From assembly GCA_046152925.1 (NCBI GenBank), contig JBJXFX010000019.1, forward strand, positions 1-39,880: DNA of 39,880 nucleotides, given 5' to 3'. Within the stretch, counting starts at the first letter, position 1. Each line of letters opens with the position of its first letter. The translations under genes were made by a program, and so were the position numbers. This DNA is from CAMAUF01 sp046152925 (lineage in GTDB: Bacteria > Chloroflexota > Dehalococcoidia > Tepidiformales > Tepidiformaceae). Positions 23,761 through 31,904 of this stretch are shown piece after piece. The notes beneath the pieces are model-generated. The model did not search any database and was not told the DNA's origin. It was given only the letters and a program-made list of their open reading frames with translations.

Positions 23761-24765
23761 ATGGTTACGCCTCGAGAACCGGCCCTGCAGCGCATCGCGC
23801 GGCGCGCCATCACGTTGCCGGGTTTCGTGATCGTCTGGCTCGGCTACCTCGTCGTCGCCATTCCGCTCCTCGTGCTGGCCGTCCTCGCCGACCTCGTCGC
23901 CCACCGCCAGTTCGTGATCACCCGTTCCGTGCTCATGGCCGGCGTGTACCTCACTGCCGAAGTCTTCGCGATCGTCGCGAGCGTGGCCCTTTGGCTGCGG
24001 CGCCCCGCGATGTTGCCAGACACCTACGCGCGCGCCAACTTTGACCTCCAGTGCCGCTGGGCGCGCTGGCTGTTCCAGTCGGGCCGCTTCCTCTTTGGCC
24101 TGCGGGTGGAGGTCTCGGGCGAAGACGCGCTCCGCCCTGGGCCGATCATCGCCTTCACGCGCCACGTCTGCGTCGTCGACAACCTGCTCCCCGCCGTCTT
24201 TCTCAGCGACCGCCATCGCATCCGCCTGCGCTGGGTGCTCAATCGGTCGCTGCTCCGCGACGCAGCCCTCGACCTCGTCGGCAACCGGCTCCCGAACGCG
24301 TTCGTCCGCGGCGGGCTTGATGCCGGCGAGCGGGAGGTCATGATGGTGGCCGACCTCGCACGCGACCTTGGCCCGGACGAAGGTGTCCTCATTTTCCCCG
24401 AGGGCGCGCTGTTCAACCCCGGCCGCCGGGGCCGCGTCCTCGCCCGTCTCCGCGAAACGGGCGACCCGGCGCTCGCTGCCCGCGCCGAGCGCCTCCAACA
24501 CGTGCTCCCACCTCGGCTGGGGGGAGCGCTCGCGCTCCTGGAGGCGGCCCCGGCGGCCGGCGCCGTCTTTTGCGCCCACTCCGGACTGGAGCGTGCGACC
24601 GGCTACCGCGAGATCTTCAACGGCGGCCTCGTCCACCAGACCCTGCGCATCCACTTCTGGAGGGTCCCTGCGGCGGACATCCCAGCAGACCGCGATGCGC
24701 GCGTTGGCTGGCTCTTCGACCAGTGGGAGGCCGTCGATCGCTTCGTCGGCGAGCACCAGGCCTAG
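23761..24765 (+). CDS. PlsC-like membrane acyltransferase
   Basis: A 334-residue lysophospholipid/glycerophosphate acyltransferase-family protein. Two or three N-terminal hydrophobic helices (LPGFVIVWLGYLVVAIPLLV and the segment with LTAEVFAIVASVALWL) precede the catalytic domain. The HX4D motif is His135-Asp140 (TRHVCVVDN) and block III is FPEGALFNPG (212-221). It would transfer an acyl chain from acyl-CoA or acyl-ACP to a lipid on the cytoplasmic side of the membrane. ATG at 23761 is chosen because the frame upstream lies opposite the flavoprotein gene and codes for nothing family-like. Acceptor is unknown. Confidence 0.86.
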   Translation: MVTPREPALQRIARRAITLPGFVIVWLGYLVVAIPLLVLAVLADLVAHRQFVITRSVLMAGVYLTAEVFAIVASVALWLRRPAMLPDTYARANFDLQCRWARWLFQSGRFLFGLRVEVSGEDALRPGPIIAFTRHVCVVDNLLPAVFLSDRHRIRLRWVLNRSLLRDAALDLVGNRLPNAFVRGGLDAGEREVMMVADLARDLGPDEGVLIFPEGALFNPGRRGRVLARLRETGDPALAARAERLQHVLPPRLGGALALLEAAPAAGAVFCAHSGLERATGYREIFNGGLVHQTLRIHFWRVPAADIPADRDARVGWLFDQWEAVDRFVGEHQA

Positions 24766-24774
24766 TCCTGTGGC

Positions 24775-24780
24775 TACACT
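24775..24780 (+). promoter_or_regulatory. -10 hexamer TACACT, leaderless start
   Basis: TACACT ends exactly 6 bases before the ATG at 24787, again leaving no room for a ribosome-binding leader. Confidence 0.5.
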
Positions 24781-24786
24781 GGATCA

Positions 24787-25572
24787 ATGCCCGACGCCCT
24801 TACCGTTGCCCTCGTCTGTCTCGCCTCAATTGCCGTCCTCATGGTCGCTGTTTGGGCGATCAGCGTCGCCATCCGCGACGCGAGCATCGTCGATATCGCG
24901 TGGGGGGCCGGCTTCGTCGTCGTTGCGTGGACCGCGTTCCTCGCCGGCGACGGCGATGGCGCGCGGCAATGGCTGGCCGTGATCTTGACCTCCATCTGGG
25001 GGCTCCGGCTCAGCGCATACCTCGCCCGCCGCAATTTGGGAAAAGGCGAGGACTACCGCTACCGGGCCATGCGCCGTCATTGGGGCCCGCGCTTCCCGAT
25101 CATCAGCCTCGCGACCGTCTTCGGGCTCCAAGGCGTCCTCATGTTCGTGGTCTCATTGCCGGTCCAGATGGTGGCGGTCGAAGATGGCCCGGATGGCCTG
25201 ATCTGGATCGATTACCTCGGCCTCGCGTTTTGGCTCGCCGGCTTCGGATTCGAGGCGATCGGCGACTGGCAGCTGGCGCGGTTTAAGGCAGACCCGGCAA
25301 ACAAGGGCAAAGTCATGGACGGCGGCCTTTGGCGCTACACCCGCCACCCCAACTACTTCGGCGACGCCTGTGTTTGGTGGGGCCTCGGGCTCATCGCGAT
25401 CGCGCGGCCGGAGCTCTTCTGGACGCTTATCGGCCCCGCGGTGATGACCTTCCTGCTGGTCCGGGTTTCCGGGGTCGCGTTGCTCGAACGCGGGCTCAAG
25501 CGGCGCCGCCCCGGATACGAGGAGTACATCCGGCGGACCAGCTCATTCTTCCCACTGCCTCCTCGCAAATAG
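24787..25572 (+). CDS. DUF1295 membrane protein (steroid 5-alpha-reductase-like)
   Basis: A 261-residue polytopic membrane protein of the DUF1295 family, related to NADPH-dependent steroid reductases and isoprenylcysteine methyltransferases. About six helices are visible. The C-terminal motif GGLWRYTRHPNYFGDACVWW matches the cofactor-binding core of the family, and GYEEYIRRTSSFFP follows. The reductase substrate is unknown. The acyltransferase stop lies only 21 bases upstream, but the hexamer in that gap suggests it has its own promoter. Confidence 0.9.
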   Translation: MPDALTVALVCLASIAVLMVAVWAISVAIRDASIVDIAWGAGFVVVAWTAFLAGDGDGARQWLAVILTSIWGLRLSAYLARRNLGKGEDYRYRAMRRHWGPRFPIISLATVFGLQGVLMFVVSLPVQMVAVEDGPDGLIWIDYLGLAFWLAGFGFEAIGDWQLARFKADPANKGKVMDGGLWRYTRHPNYFGDACVWWGLGLIAIARPELFWTLIGPAVMTFLLVRVSGVALLERGLKRRRPGYEEYIRRTSSFFPLPPRK

Positions 25573-25664
25573 ACCGGCCGGGGCGCGATTAGCGAGCCAC
25601 TCCCCCTTTGCGGGCCGCCGCGCGTATGCTCCGGGGCCAACTGCCGAAGGAGGGCACATTCATC

Positions 25665-26585
25665 ATGGCTGATGCACATCCGCTTCCGAGCGAGGCCGAA
25701 GTCCTCGCCTACCTCCAGTCGTGTTCGAACTGGGGGCGTTGGGGCCCGGACGACAGCGCCGGGACAATCAACTTGATCACCCCGCAAGTCCGCAAAGACG
25801 CTGCCGTCCTCGTGAAAAGCGGCCGCGCCGTCTCCCTTTCGCGGCCCTGGAACACCGTCGGTGGGCCTGGCAACTGGAACCCCGCCCAGCACTACCTCCG
25901 CTATTCGAACGCCGCCAGCGTCGACTTCATCGGCATCCTTTTCCACGGCTACGCGACGACCCACGTCGACGCCCTCTGCCACATCTTCTGGGAAGGCAAG
26001 ATGTGGAACGGCAAGCCAAACAGCGATGTCACGCCCAATGGTGCGCGCTCGGGCTCCGTCGACGCCTGGTCCAACGGGATCACGACGCGCGGCGTCCTCA
26101 TCGATATCCCGCGCTTCCGTGGCGTGGACTACGTCGACGCCGACAACCCCGTCCGAGGCTGGGAGCTGGAGGCGGCGGCGAAAGCGCAAGGCCTCAAGCC
26201 GCGCGCAGGCGACGCCGTCCTCATCTATAGCGGCCGCGAGAAGTTCTACGCCGCGAACCCGAGCAACGTGCCCGGCCTCCGGCCCCGCCCGGGCGTCCAC
26301 GCGGATGTCTGCCCCGTCCTCAAGCGGTACGACGCAGCGCTCCTCGGCTGGGACCAGCTGGATGCCGAACCCTGCGGCTACCAAGCGTTCGACACGGCCC
26401 CCGGCGGTCCCGTCCACGTGATCACGATCGTCTACATGGGGATGCCGTTGCTCGACAACGCGCTCCTGGAGCCGCTCGCGGCGGCCTGCGCCGAGGAAGG
26501 CCGCTGGGAGTTCCTGCTCACGGTGAACCCCCTGCACATCCGCGGCGGGACCGGTTCTCCCGTGAACCCCATCGCCGTGTTCTAA
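25665..26585 (+). CDS. cyclase-family (kynurenine-formamidase-like) metallohydrolase
   Basis: A 306-residue protein of the cyclase family PF04199, which includes KynB-type arylformamidases. The metal-binding motif corresponding to HxGTHxDxPxH reads HGYATTHVDALCH (His94, His100, Asp102, His106). The two small substitutions (YAT for TGT and L for P) put it in a longer subgroup of about 300 residues, whereas KynB is nearer 210. ATG at 25665 has AAGGAGGG upstream. Kynurenine cleavage is therefore not assumed; an amide or lactone hydrolase is safer. Confidence 0.86.
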   Translation: MADAHPLPSEAEVLAYLQSCSNWGRWGPDDSAGTINLITPQVRKDAAVLVKSGRAVSLSRPWNTVGGPGNWNPAQHYLRYSNAASVDFIGILFHGYATTHVDALCHIFWEGKMWNGKPNSDVTPNGARSGSVDAWSNGITTRGVLIDIPRFRGVDYVDADNPVRGWELEAAAKAQGLKPRAGDAVLIYSGREKFYAANPSNVPGLRPRPGVHADVCPVLKRYDAALLGWDQLDAEPCGYQAFDTAPGGPVHVITIVYMGMPLLDNALLEPLAAACAEEGRWEFLLTVNPLHIRGGTGSPVNPIAVF

Positions 26586-26693
26586 CGTTCGCGCTTCCTC
26601 ACGTCCCCTCGGTCCGGATCTGGCCGACAACCGGCGGTTCCGCTGCCGGTCGTCCGGGCATAGGGTGGAGTCAGACCATCCGAGGGGACGTTA

Positions 26694-27794
26694 ATGGACG
26701 CGACATCCGACCCACTTACGCTGTTTACCCGCCAACTCCGTTCTTGGGATGGCCCTGGCCGGGTTGTCTCAGTCGCCCTCGACCTTCGCGGGCGCGGAGA
26801 TGTCGCCCCGCCTTGGCAAACCGTCCTCACCGAGGGCTTGGCCGCGGGCGGCTTCCCGCCGAACGACGACGCCCTCCGGACCCAAATCGAAGGCGCCGTG
26901 AGGGCCGCCGTCGATGAAGGCGCCAAGGGCTTCTTCGCAGCCTCCGACCCCGAAGGCCGCTATTGGGCCGAGGTCGCTTCGCCCGTGCCGCCGCGCAACG
27001 ACATCCGCGTGGGCGATGCACCGTGGCTCTTCGAAGTCGAGCGGCTCCGCTATCTGCTCGCCCAGCCGGTTGTCGTCGCCACTGTGGACCTCCACTCGGC
27101 GCATGTCGTCCGCGTCGCAGGCGCGGGGACCGCGGGTGAGTCCGACGTAACCGGTGACGCCCACGCCACCCGGGCCACCGCAGGCCGGAACAACGTCGAG
27201 GGGCGCAGTGGCGGCGGCGCCCATGCTGGCGGCCATTCGCGCAACCGGACGGCCCACGCGATCGAAGAGCACCGCCTCGCCGCAGGCCGGGAAGCCGCCA
27301 ACGCCGTCACCGAGATCATGAAGGCCGGCGATATCCTCGTCGTCGCGGGCATCCCCGAAGCCCGCGCCCTCCTCCTCTCCCACCTCCCGGCGAACGTCGC
27401 GAGCCGCGCCATCACCCGCGCGGCGCTCGGCCCCGAGGCGGAGGCCCACGCCGCCCTGAATCTCGCAATCGACCTCTCGACCGCGCACCAGTTGGACGAG
27501 GGAGATGCATTCGGACGCTCGCTCCTCGGGAGCAGCGGGACGGTCGCCCGCGGGCTCGAAGGCGTCGCCAGCGCCGCGACCCGGATGCAAATCGCCGAGA
27601 TCGTGCTCCACGAGGACGCCGCCTCGTGCTGGGGGACCGCCGAAGATGTCCGGCAACGCGCCGGCCTCGGCCACGACGACGCGCTCAACAAAGCGCTCCG
27701 GGCGGCCGTCTCGGGCGGGGCTTCCACGCGATTCTGCCGGCTCGCCGCCTTGGCTGGGGAACATCAGGGGATCGCCGCGACCCTGCGCTGGTAG
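26694..27794 (+). CDS. baeRF/eRF1-like domain protein (putative peptidyl-tRNA or ribosome rescue factor)
   Basis: A 366-residue protein that resembles bacterial archaeo-eukaryotic release factor (baeRF/VLRF1-type) proteins. An N-terminal domain (VVSVALDLRGRG) precedes an eRF1-domain-2-like block VVVATVDLHSAHVVRVAG, and a Gly/His/Arg-rich loop (about 165-183, containing GRSGGGAHAGGHSRNR) stands where the GGQ-type loop occurs in the family. The helix that follows and GDILVVAGIPEARALLLSHL fit the domain 3 fold. If the loop is a GGQ analogue it would reach the ribosomal or tRNA ester bond; the Gln is not present, so catalysis is uncertain. ATG at 26694 is preceded by GAGGGG. The gene converges with xdhC. 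Confidence 0.6.
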   Translation: MDATSDPLTLFTRQLRSWDGPGRVVSVALDLRGRGDVAPPWQTVLTEGLAAGGFPPNDDALRTQIEGAVRAAVDEGAKGFFAASDPEGRYWAEVASPVPPRNDIRVGDAPWLFEVERLRYLLAQPVVVATVDLHSAHVVRVAGAGTAGESDVTGDAHATRATAGRNNVEGRSGGGAHAGGHSRNRTAHAIEEHRLAAGREAANAVTEIMKAGDILVVAGIPEARALLLSHLPANVASRAITRAALGPEAEAHAALNLAIDLSTAHQLDEGDAFGRSLLGSSGTVARGLEGVASAATRMQIAEIVLHEDAASCWGTAEDVRQRAGLGHDDALNKALRAAVSGGASTRFCRLAALAGEHQGIAATLRW

Positions 27795-27800
27795 GCCGGT

Positions 27801-28658
27801 TTAGCCGCGGAGGTGGCCGGGGCGATGGTACATCGGGCCGCCTTCGCCCCCGTTCCGGAGCATGACCACTTCGGCCATGATGCTGATCGCGATCTCTTCG
27901 GGCGTTTCGGCGCCGATATCGAGCCCGATCGGGGTCCGCACCGCGGCAATTTCGCCAGCCGGATACCCCTCGGAGAGCAAGTGCTCCAACACGGCGCCGG
28001 TCCGGCGCTTTGAGCCAATCATCCCGATGTAGGCCGCACCTCGCCCGAGCACGCGACGAAGCGACATCTCGTCCTGTTTGTGGCCACGTGTCACCATCAC
28101 GATGTGGGTGTTTGCGTCGATCGGGTAACGGTCGAGCGCCGCCTCGAAATCGTCGCAGATCACCTCATCGGCCTCGGGGACGCGCTCCGCGTCGGCAAAC
28201 TCCTCGCGGTCATCCAGGACCGCGACGTGGAAGTCGAGAAAGTCCGCAATCTTGGCGAGGCTGCGCCCGACGTGCCCGGCGCCGACCACAAGAAAGACCG
28301 GTTTGTGTTCGACCACTTCCAGGTAAATCGCCGTCGCACCAGCAACTGTCCGGGTCGAAAGCGCCCAGGCGCCGGCGGGATGGCCAGTTGCCGACTCGAC
28401 GTCCTCCGCCACCGCCTCGCGGGCGCCCACGACGTACACGGTCTCGGCGGTGTGGCGGCGAAACGCATCAGCGGCGTAGCCAGCGACAAGGCCGTCGAGT
28501 GCGGCATCGCCGAGCGACCCCATCCTGCCTCCGCCCCGCTCAATGAGCAGGCGCGCGCCGGGCTCCACTGGCCGCGGTCCCGCCTCCAGGATCGAGGCAA
28601 GAATCACCGGTTCGCCGCCCTCGGCAGCGCTCAACAACCGTCGCGTCAGCTCCAGCAT
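27801..28658 (-). CDS. XdhC-family molybdenum cofactor insertion protein
   Basis: A 285-residue protein of the XdhC/CoxI family, which binds Moco and delivers its sulfurated form to xanthine-dehydrogenase-type enzymes. The N-terminal XdhC/CoxI domain (GSILEAGPRPVEPGAR region, then GSLGDAALDGLVAG) is followed by a Rossmann domain with VVGAGHVGRSLAKIADFLDF and the hallmark MVTRGHKQDEMSLRRVL and YIGMIGSKRR. No xdhA/B/coxLMS gene is in the window, so its client enzyme is encoded elsewhere. It complements moaA and modABC. The gene ends 6 bases from the convergent baeRF gene. Confidence 0.88.
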   Translation of the reverse strand: MLELTRRLLSAAEGGEPVILASILEAGPRPVEPGARLLIERGGGRMGSLGDAALDGLVAGYAADAFRRHTAETVYVVGAREAVAEDVESATGHPAGAWALSTRTVAGATAIYLEVVEHKPVFLVVGAGHVGRSLAKIADFLDFHVAVLDDREEFADAERVPEADEVICDDFEAALDRYPIDANTHIVMVTRGHKQDEMSLRRVLGRGAAYIGMIGSKRRTGAVLEHLLSEGYPAGEIAAVRTPIGLDIGAETPEEIAISIMAEVVMLRNGGEGGPMYHRPGHLRG

Positions 28659-28702
28659 ATCGACGTCAGCGTACAGCCTCGACGGACTGTGGGCAGCGAC
28701 GC

Positions 28703-29209
28703 CTAACCCGGAAGCCCCTCGCCTTCTGAGTCACGGAGCCCGGCGCGCTGCGCCGCCGTCCGCTTCCGGCCGACTGCCGGCTCGACGGGGAAGGCCGCCC
28801 CTAGGCCAGTCCGGGGCATGTTGTTGTAAACCGCCTCGACGTTCGCCGCCGGGACGAGATACGTCTCGTGCCAAATCCCGACATCGCCGTTCGAGCCGAC
28901 CGCGCGGTTGAACTTCGCCCAAGCCGGGAGATGCGCCTGGTCGCGATCGCGCGCATACCGCTCGAGCTGTTCGAACGACCGCCAGTACTGGACGACCATC
29001 GGCGAGAGCGGACTCCCGAGCACGAGGCGCGCGCCGAGCAGGCCGCTCTCGGGATTGCGGGCGAGCTCCCGCAACATCCGCGGCATTGCCATGAACACCG
29101 GCAGCCACTTCCATGGCTTCCACGGCTTGTTCACCCGCATGCCGATGAGGAAGACGACGAAGTCGCCGTCTACCGTTGGGGTCACCCGTTCCTTGATCAG
29201 CGCAGCCAT
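28703..29209 (-). CDS. DUF4188 (monooxygenase-like) protein
   Basis: A 168-residue protein beginning MAALIKERVTPTVDGDFVVF. The blocks VFLIGMRVNKPWKPWKWLPV and VQYWRSFEQLERYARDRDQAH, then GIWHETYLV, are characteristic of DUF4188, a dimeric alpha/beta-barrel fold related to haem-binding and antibiotic-biosynthesis monooxygenases. No cofactor residue can be assigned. ATG at 29209 is preceded by GGAGGAT. The C-terminal about 25 residues are charged and probably disordered. Confidence 0.85.
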   Translation of the reverse strand: MAALIKERVTPTVDGDFVVFLIGMRVNKPWKPWKWLPVFMAMPRMLRELARNPESGLLGARLVLGSPLSPMVVQYWRSFEQLERYARDRDQAHLPAWAKFNRAVGSNGDVGIWHETYLVPAANVEAVYNNMPRTGLGAAFPVEPAVGRKRTAAQRAGLRDSEGEGLPG

Positions 29210-29259
29210 CGAGATCCTCCCTTTGCGGGCCTGCTGGATGCTTTCAGCGGGCCGGTAGC

Positions 29260-30081
29260 TTACCGCTCGCGCTGCCGGTCCCAGCGGAAGAGCAGGAGCG
29301 CCAATGCGAACGCGAGCACGAGCCAGAAGGCCAGTACCGCGACCGGCCACTGCCAGCCCCACGTCCCGTCGTCGTACTCAAATTCGCCGAACCAATCGGG
29401 CAGGAGCGCGTAGCGGAACCCTTCGGCCATCCAGCGAAGCGGGAACACCGACGCGATCGCCTGCAGCCAGCCGGGAATCTCCGAGTAGCGGAAGAAGACG
29501 CCCGAGATGAACTGCAGGATGAGGAACGGCGGCTGCACGATCGCAGCGGCCGAGCTGGAGTTCGGGATCGCCCGCGTATAAGCGATCCCGAGCGCCGCGC
29601 CAACCGCCGCGGACATGCCGAGCACAGCGACGAACGTCCCCCACCGCGCGGCGTCCGCCGGCAGGTCTGCGTCGTATAACACCACCGCGACCGTGAGCAT
29701 GATAGCTGTCTGGACGACCGTGAGCGTCACCGCCGTCAGCAGCTTGCCGATGAAGAACGAGGTCTTGGGCAGCGGCGTCCCGGCGAGCCGTTTCAGGAGA
29801 CCATCGTGTTGTTCGATCGCAATGGCGATCGCCAGGTTGCCGAACGTCGTACTCATCACGCCCGAAGCGATGACGCCAGGCAGGAAATACTGGACGAACG
29901 AGATCTCCCGAGCGTCGCCCCCGTCGATCGTCCCTTGGAAGACTGAGGCGAATACAAACAGGAACAAGACAGGCAGCGTGAACGTGAAGAAGACCTGCTC
30001 TGGCGTCCGAACGAATACGCGCAACTCGAGCTTCGTCCGCTCCCAACCCAGCCGCAGGGTGCCAGGAAGCTTCGTGTTCAT
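29260..30081 (-). CDS. ABC-2 type transporter permease
   Basis: A 273-residue six-helix permease of an ABC-2 (DrrB/NodJ-like) exporter. Visible features are RVFVRTPEQVFFTFTLPVLF at the first helix, QYFLPGVIASGVMS, GLLKRLAGTPLPKTSFFIGK (cytoplasmic loop that contacts the ATPase), and FISGVFFRYSEIPGWLQAI before the last helices. Start ATG overlaps the stop of the ATPase gene by 4 bases (ATGA), so they form one transport unit. Substrate unknown; family members export drugs, glycans or lipids. Confidence 0.92.
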   Translation of the reverse strand: MNTKLPGTLRLGWERTKLELRVFVRTPEQVFFTFTLPVLFLFVFASVFQGTIDGGDAREISFVQYFLPGVIASGVMSTTFGNLAIAIAIEQHDGLLKRLAGTPLPKTSFFIGKLLTAVTLTVVQTAIMLTVAVVLYDADLPADAARWGTFVAVLGMSAAVGAALGIAYTRAIPNSSSAAAIVQPPFLILQFISGVFFRYSEIPGWLQAIASVFPLRWMAEGFRYALLPDWFGEFEYDDGTWGWQWPVAVLAFWLVLAFALALLLFRWDRQRER

Positions 30082-31022
30082 GCCGCCCCCCCGAGCACGT
30101 CGCGATCTTCGGCGCGCACGAGCTGCAAATAGACATCCTCCAAGGATGGCCGCGTCACAACGAGGCCGGGCAGTTCATCGCAGCCGGCAGCTGCGGCCCA
30201 GGCGGTGAGCTCGCGCAGCACCGCCGTAGGGTGCGACGTCAAAACCGACACGACCTGCCCTTCGACCACGACATTCCCCGGTACCGCGGGTATCGGCTGC
30301 CCGGCGAGCGCCCCCTCGCAGGCAAAACGGACCGTGGCGGGCGCACCAGCGCGACCTCCGAGGGCGCCCGGCGGGCCTAGCGCGACCAAGCGGCCGCCAA
30401 CGATGACGCCGACGCGGTCCGCGAGCTGTTCGGCCTCGTCCAGGTAGTGCGTGGTGAGCATGACCGTCTTGCCGCGGGCCGCGAACCCGCGGATCACCTC
30501 CCAAAGCTGTCGCCGCCCTTCGGGGTCAAGGCCCGTCGTCGGCTCGTCGAGAAAAATGAGCTCTGGGTCGCCCACGAGCCCGACGGCGAGGTCGGCCCGG
30601 CGCTTTTGGCCGCCCGAGAGCTTCCGCATGCGTACATCCCGCTTTTCGGTGAGGCCCACAGCGTGGAGCACCTCGGCCGCGGGGAGCGGCGCCGGAAAAT
30701 AGCTCGCGAACTGCGACACCACCTCGGCGGGCGTGAGCTGGTCGAAGACGGTGGTGCTCTGCAACACCATCCCGATCCGCGCCCGCCAGGCACGGGAGGC
30801 CGAAGCCGGATCTTCGCCGAGCACGCGGACATCGCCCGATGTCCGGACGCGATAGCCCTCCAAGATTTCGATCAGCGTCGTCTTTCCAGCGCCGTTGGGA
30901 CCGAGCAGCGCGAAGACCTCGCCCCGCGCGACCTCGAGGTCGACGCCACGCAGCGCGCGTGTGGCCCCATAGGCCTTCTCTACGCCCTGGACCGCAATCA
31001 GTGAGTCATGGCCACTCGACAT
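30078..31022 (-). CDS. ABC-2 transporter ATP-binding protein (DrrA-like)
   Basis: A 314-residue ABC ATPase. Walker A is GPNGAGKTT, the signature is LSGGQKRR, Walker B is LIFLDEP, and the H-loop is LTTHYLDEAEQ. The C-terminal tail (about 220-314) is the DrrA-type regulatory domain, ending in PSLEDVYLQLV. ATG at 31022 has GAGGTG 5-10 bases upstream. It is transcribed from the dyad-containing promoter in the gap to the divergent MerR gene, which suggests regulated drug export. Confidence 0.94.
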   Translation of the reverse strand: MSSGHDSLIAVQGVEKAYGATRALRGVDLEVARGEVFALLGPNGAGKTTLIEILEGYRVRTSGDVRVLGEDPASASRAWRARIGMVLQSTTVFDQLTPAEVVSQFASYFPAPLPAAEVLHAVGLTEKRDVRMRKLSGGQKRRADLAVGLVGDPELIFLDEPTTGLDPEGRRQLWEVIRGFAARGKTVMLTTHYLDEAEQLADRVGVIVGGRLVALGPPGALGGRAGAPATVRFACEGALAGQPIPAVPGNVVVEGQVVSVLTSHPTAVLRELTAWAAAAGCDELPGLVVTRPSLEDVYLQLVRAEDRDVLGGAA

Positions 31023-31035
31023 GTATCACCTCAAT

Positions 31036-31072
31036 GGATAGTGACAGTATCCGATAGTCTCACTATCCTCAA
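31036..31072 (-). promoter_or_regulatory. exporter promoter with operator dyads
   Basis: On the minus strand TTGAGG (31072-31067) and TACTGT (31049-31044) are separated by exactly 17 bases and precede the ATPase gene. A perfect 15-base palindrome GATAGT-CTC-ACTATC (31053-31067) fills the spacer. GGATAGTGA (31036-31044) also pairs with TCACTATCC (31060-31068), so several interleaved half-sites are present. Placement of a dyad in the spacer is the hallmark of MerR-family targets, though their spacers are usually 19-20 bases. Confidence 0.65.
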
Positions 31073-31135
31073 GTCCATCACTCCCGTGCCGCGAGCGTAG
31101 CAGGCCACGGGAACACCGGACGCATTGCCCTACCT

Positions 31136-31789
31136 ATGCGCATCAGCGAGTTGAGCCAGTCGACAGGGGTGCCCGTCGCATCCATCAAATTCTATCTCCG
31201 CGAAGGCTTGCTCCCGGCCGGCCGCCGCACAGGCCCCAACCAAGCCGACTACAACGATCGTCACGTCCGCCGGCTTCGCGCGATCCGTGCACTGCGCGAC
31301 GTCGCCGGCTTGAGCATCCTCACGATCAAACGGCTGATCGACGCGATCGATGACGGCGGTCTCCCGACGATCGACCTCCTTGGCGCCGTTTCGGACGCGC
31401 TGGACGAAGCCCAGGGCACGCCAGCGCCCGGCTTGGCCGCCGCCGAAACCGAAATCGACCAGCTCTTTGTCCACCTTGGCTGGCAGGTCCACCGGGGCTC
31501 GGCGCACCGCCGGCTCGCGACGACCTTGCTCGCTTTGCGCGACGCGTTCCCCATCCCGATCCCGTGGCAAGCGCTCATCCCCTATGCCCAGGCGGTCGAA
31601 GGAGTCGCGAAACAGGAGATCGCGTTCACGCTCGGCGAAGCTGGCGGCGGGACAGACCGCGACCAAGCGGTCGAGGCCGTCGTCGTCGGCACGATCGTCT
31701 TCGAACAGGCGATGGGCGCCCTGCGCCGGGCGGCGCACGAACACTTCACGCGGCTCGCGCTCGCGCAGCCTCCACCTTCCGCAGGCTAA
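31136..31789 (+). CDS. MerR-family transcriptional regulator
   Basis: A 217-residue regulator. The N-terminal winged helix-turn-helix is MRISELSQSTGVPVASIKFY with LREGLLP after it, followed by YNDRHVRRLRAIRAL. The C-terminal part (about 95-217) is helical and lacks the Cys residues of metal-sensing MerR proteins, so a hydrophobic drug or other ligand is more likely. It is divergent from the ABC-2 exporter and probably controls it and itself (inference from location and the dyads). ATG at 31136 has no Shine-Dalgarno. Confidence 0.87.
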   Translation: MRISELSQSTGVPVASIKFYLREGLLPAGRRTGPNQADYNDRHVRRLRAIRALRDVAGLSILTIKRLIDAIDDGGLPTIDLLGAVSDALDEAQGTPAPGLAAAETEIDQLFVHLGWQVHRGSAHRRLATTLLALRDAFPIPIPWQALIPYAQAVEGVAKQEIAFTLGEAGGGTDRDQAVEAVVVGTIVFEQAMGALRRAAHEHFTRLALAQPPPSAG

Positions 31790-31904
31790 CGGCGTCCCGC
31801 CCCAAGCTTCCTCCGTGCTGACACCAGTTGGCGACTGACCGGGCACGCCCCGCGGGACGACAATCCCGGAGAGCGGATCGGTCTTAGGTTGAGGAGCACG
31901 ATCC

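Noticed and set aside
25665..26585. kynB assignment
   Set aside because: The protein is about 100 residues longer than KynB and the metal motif differs, so substrate is not claimed.
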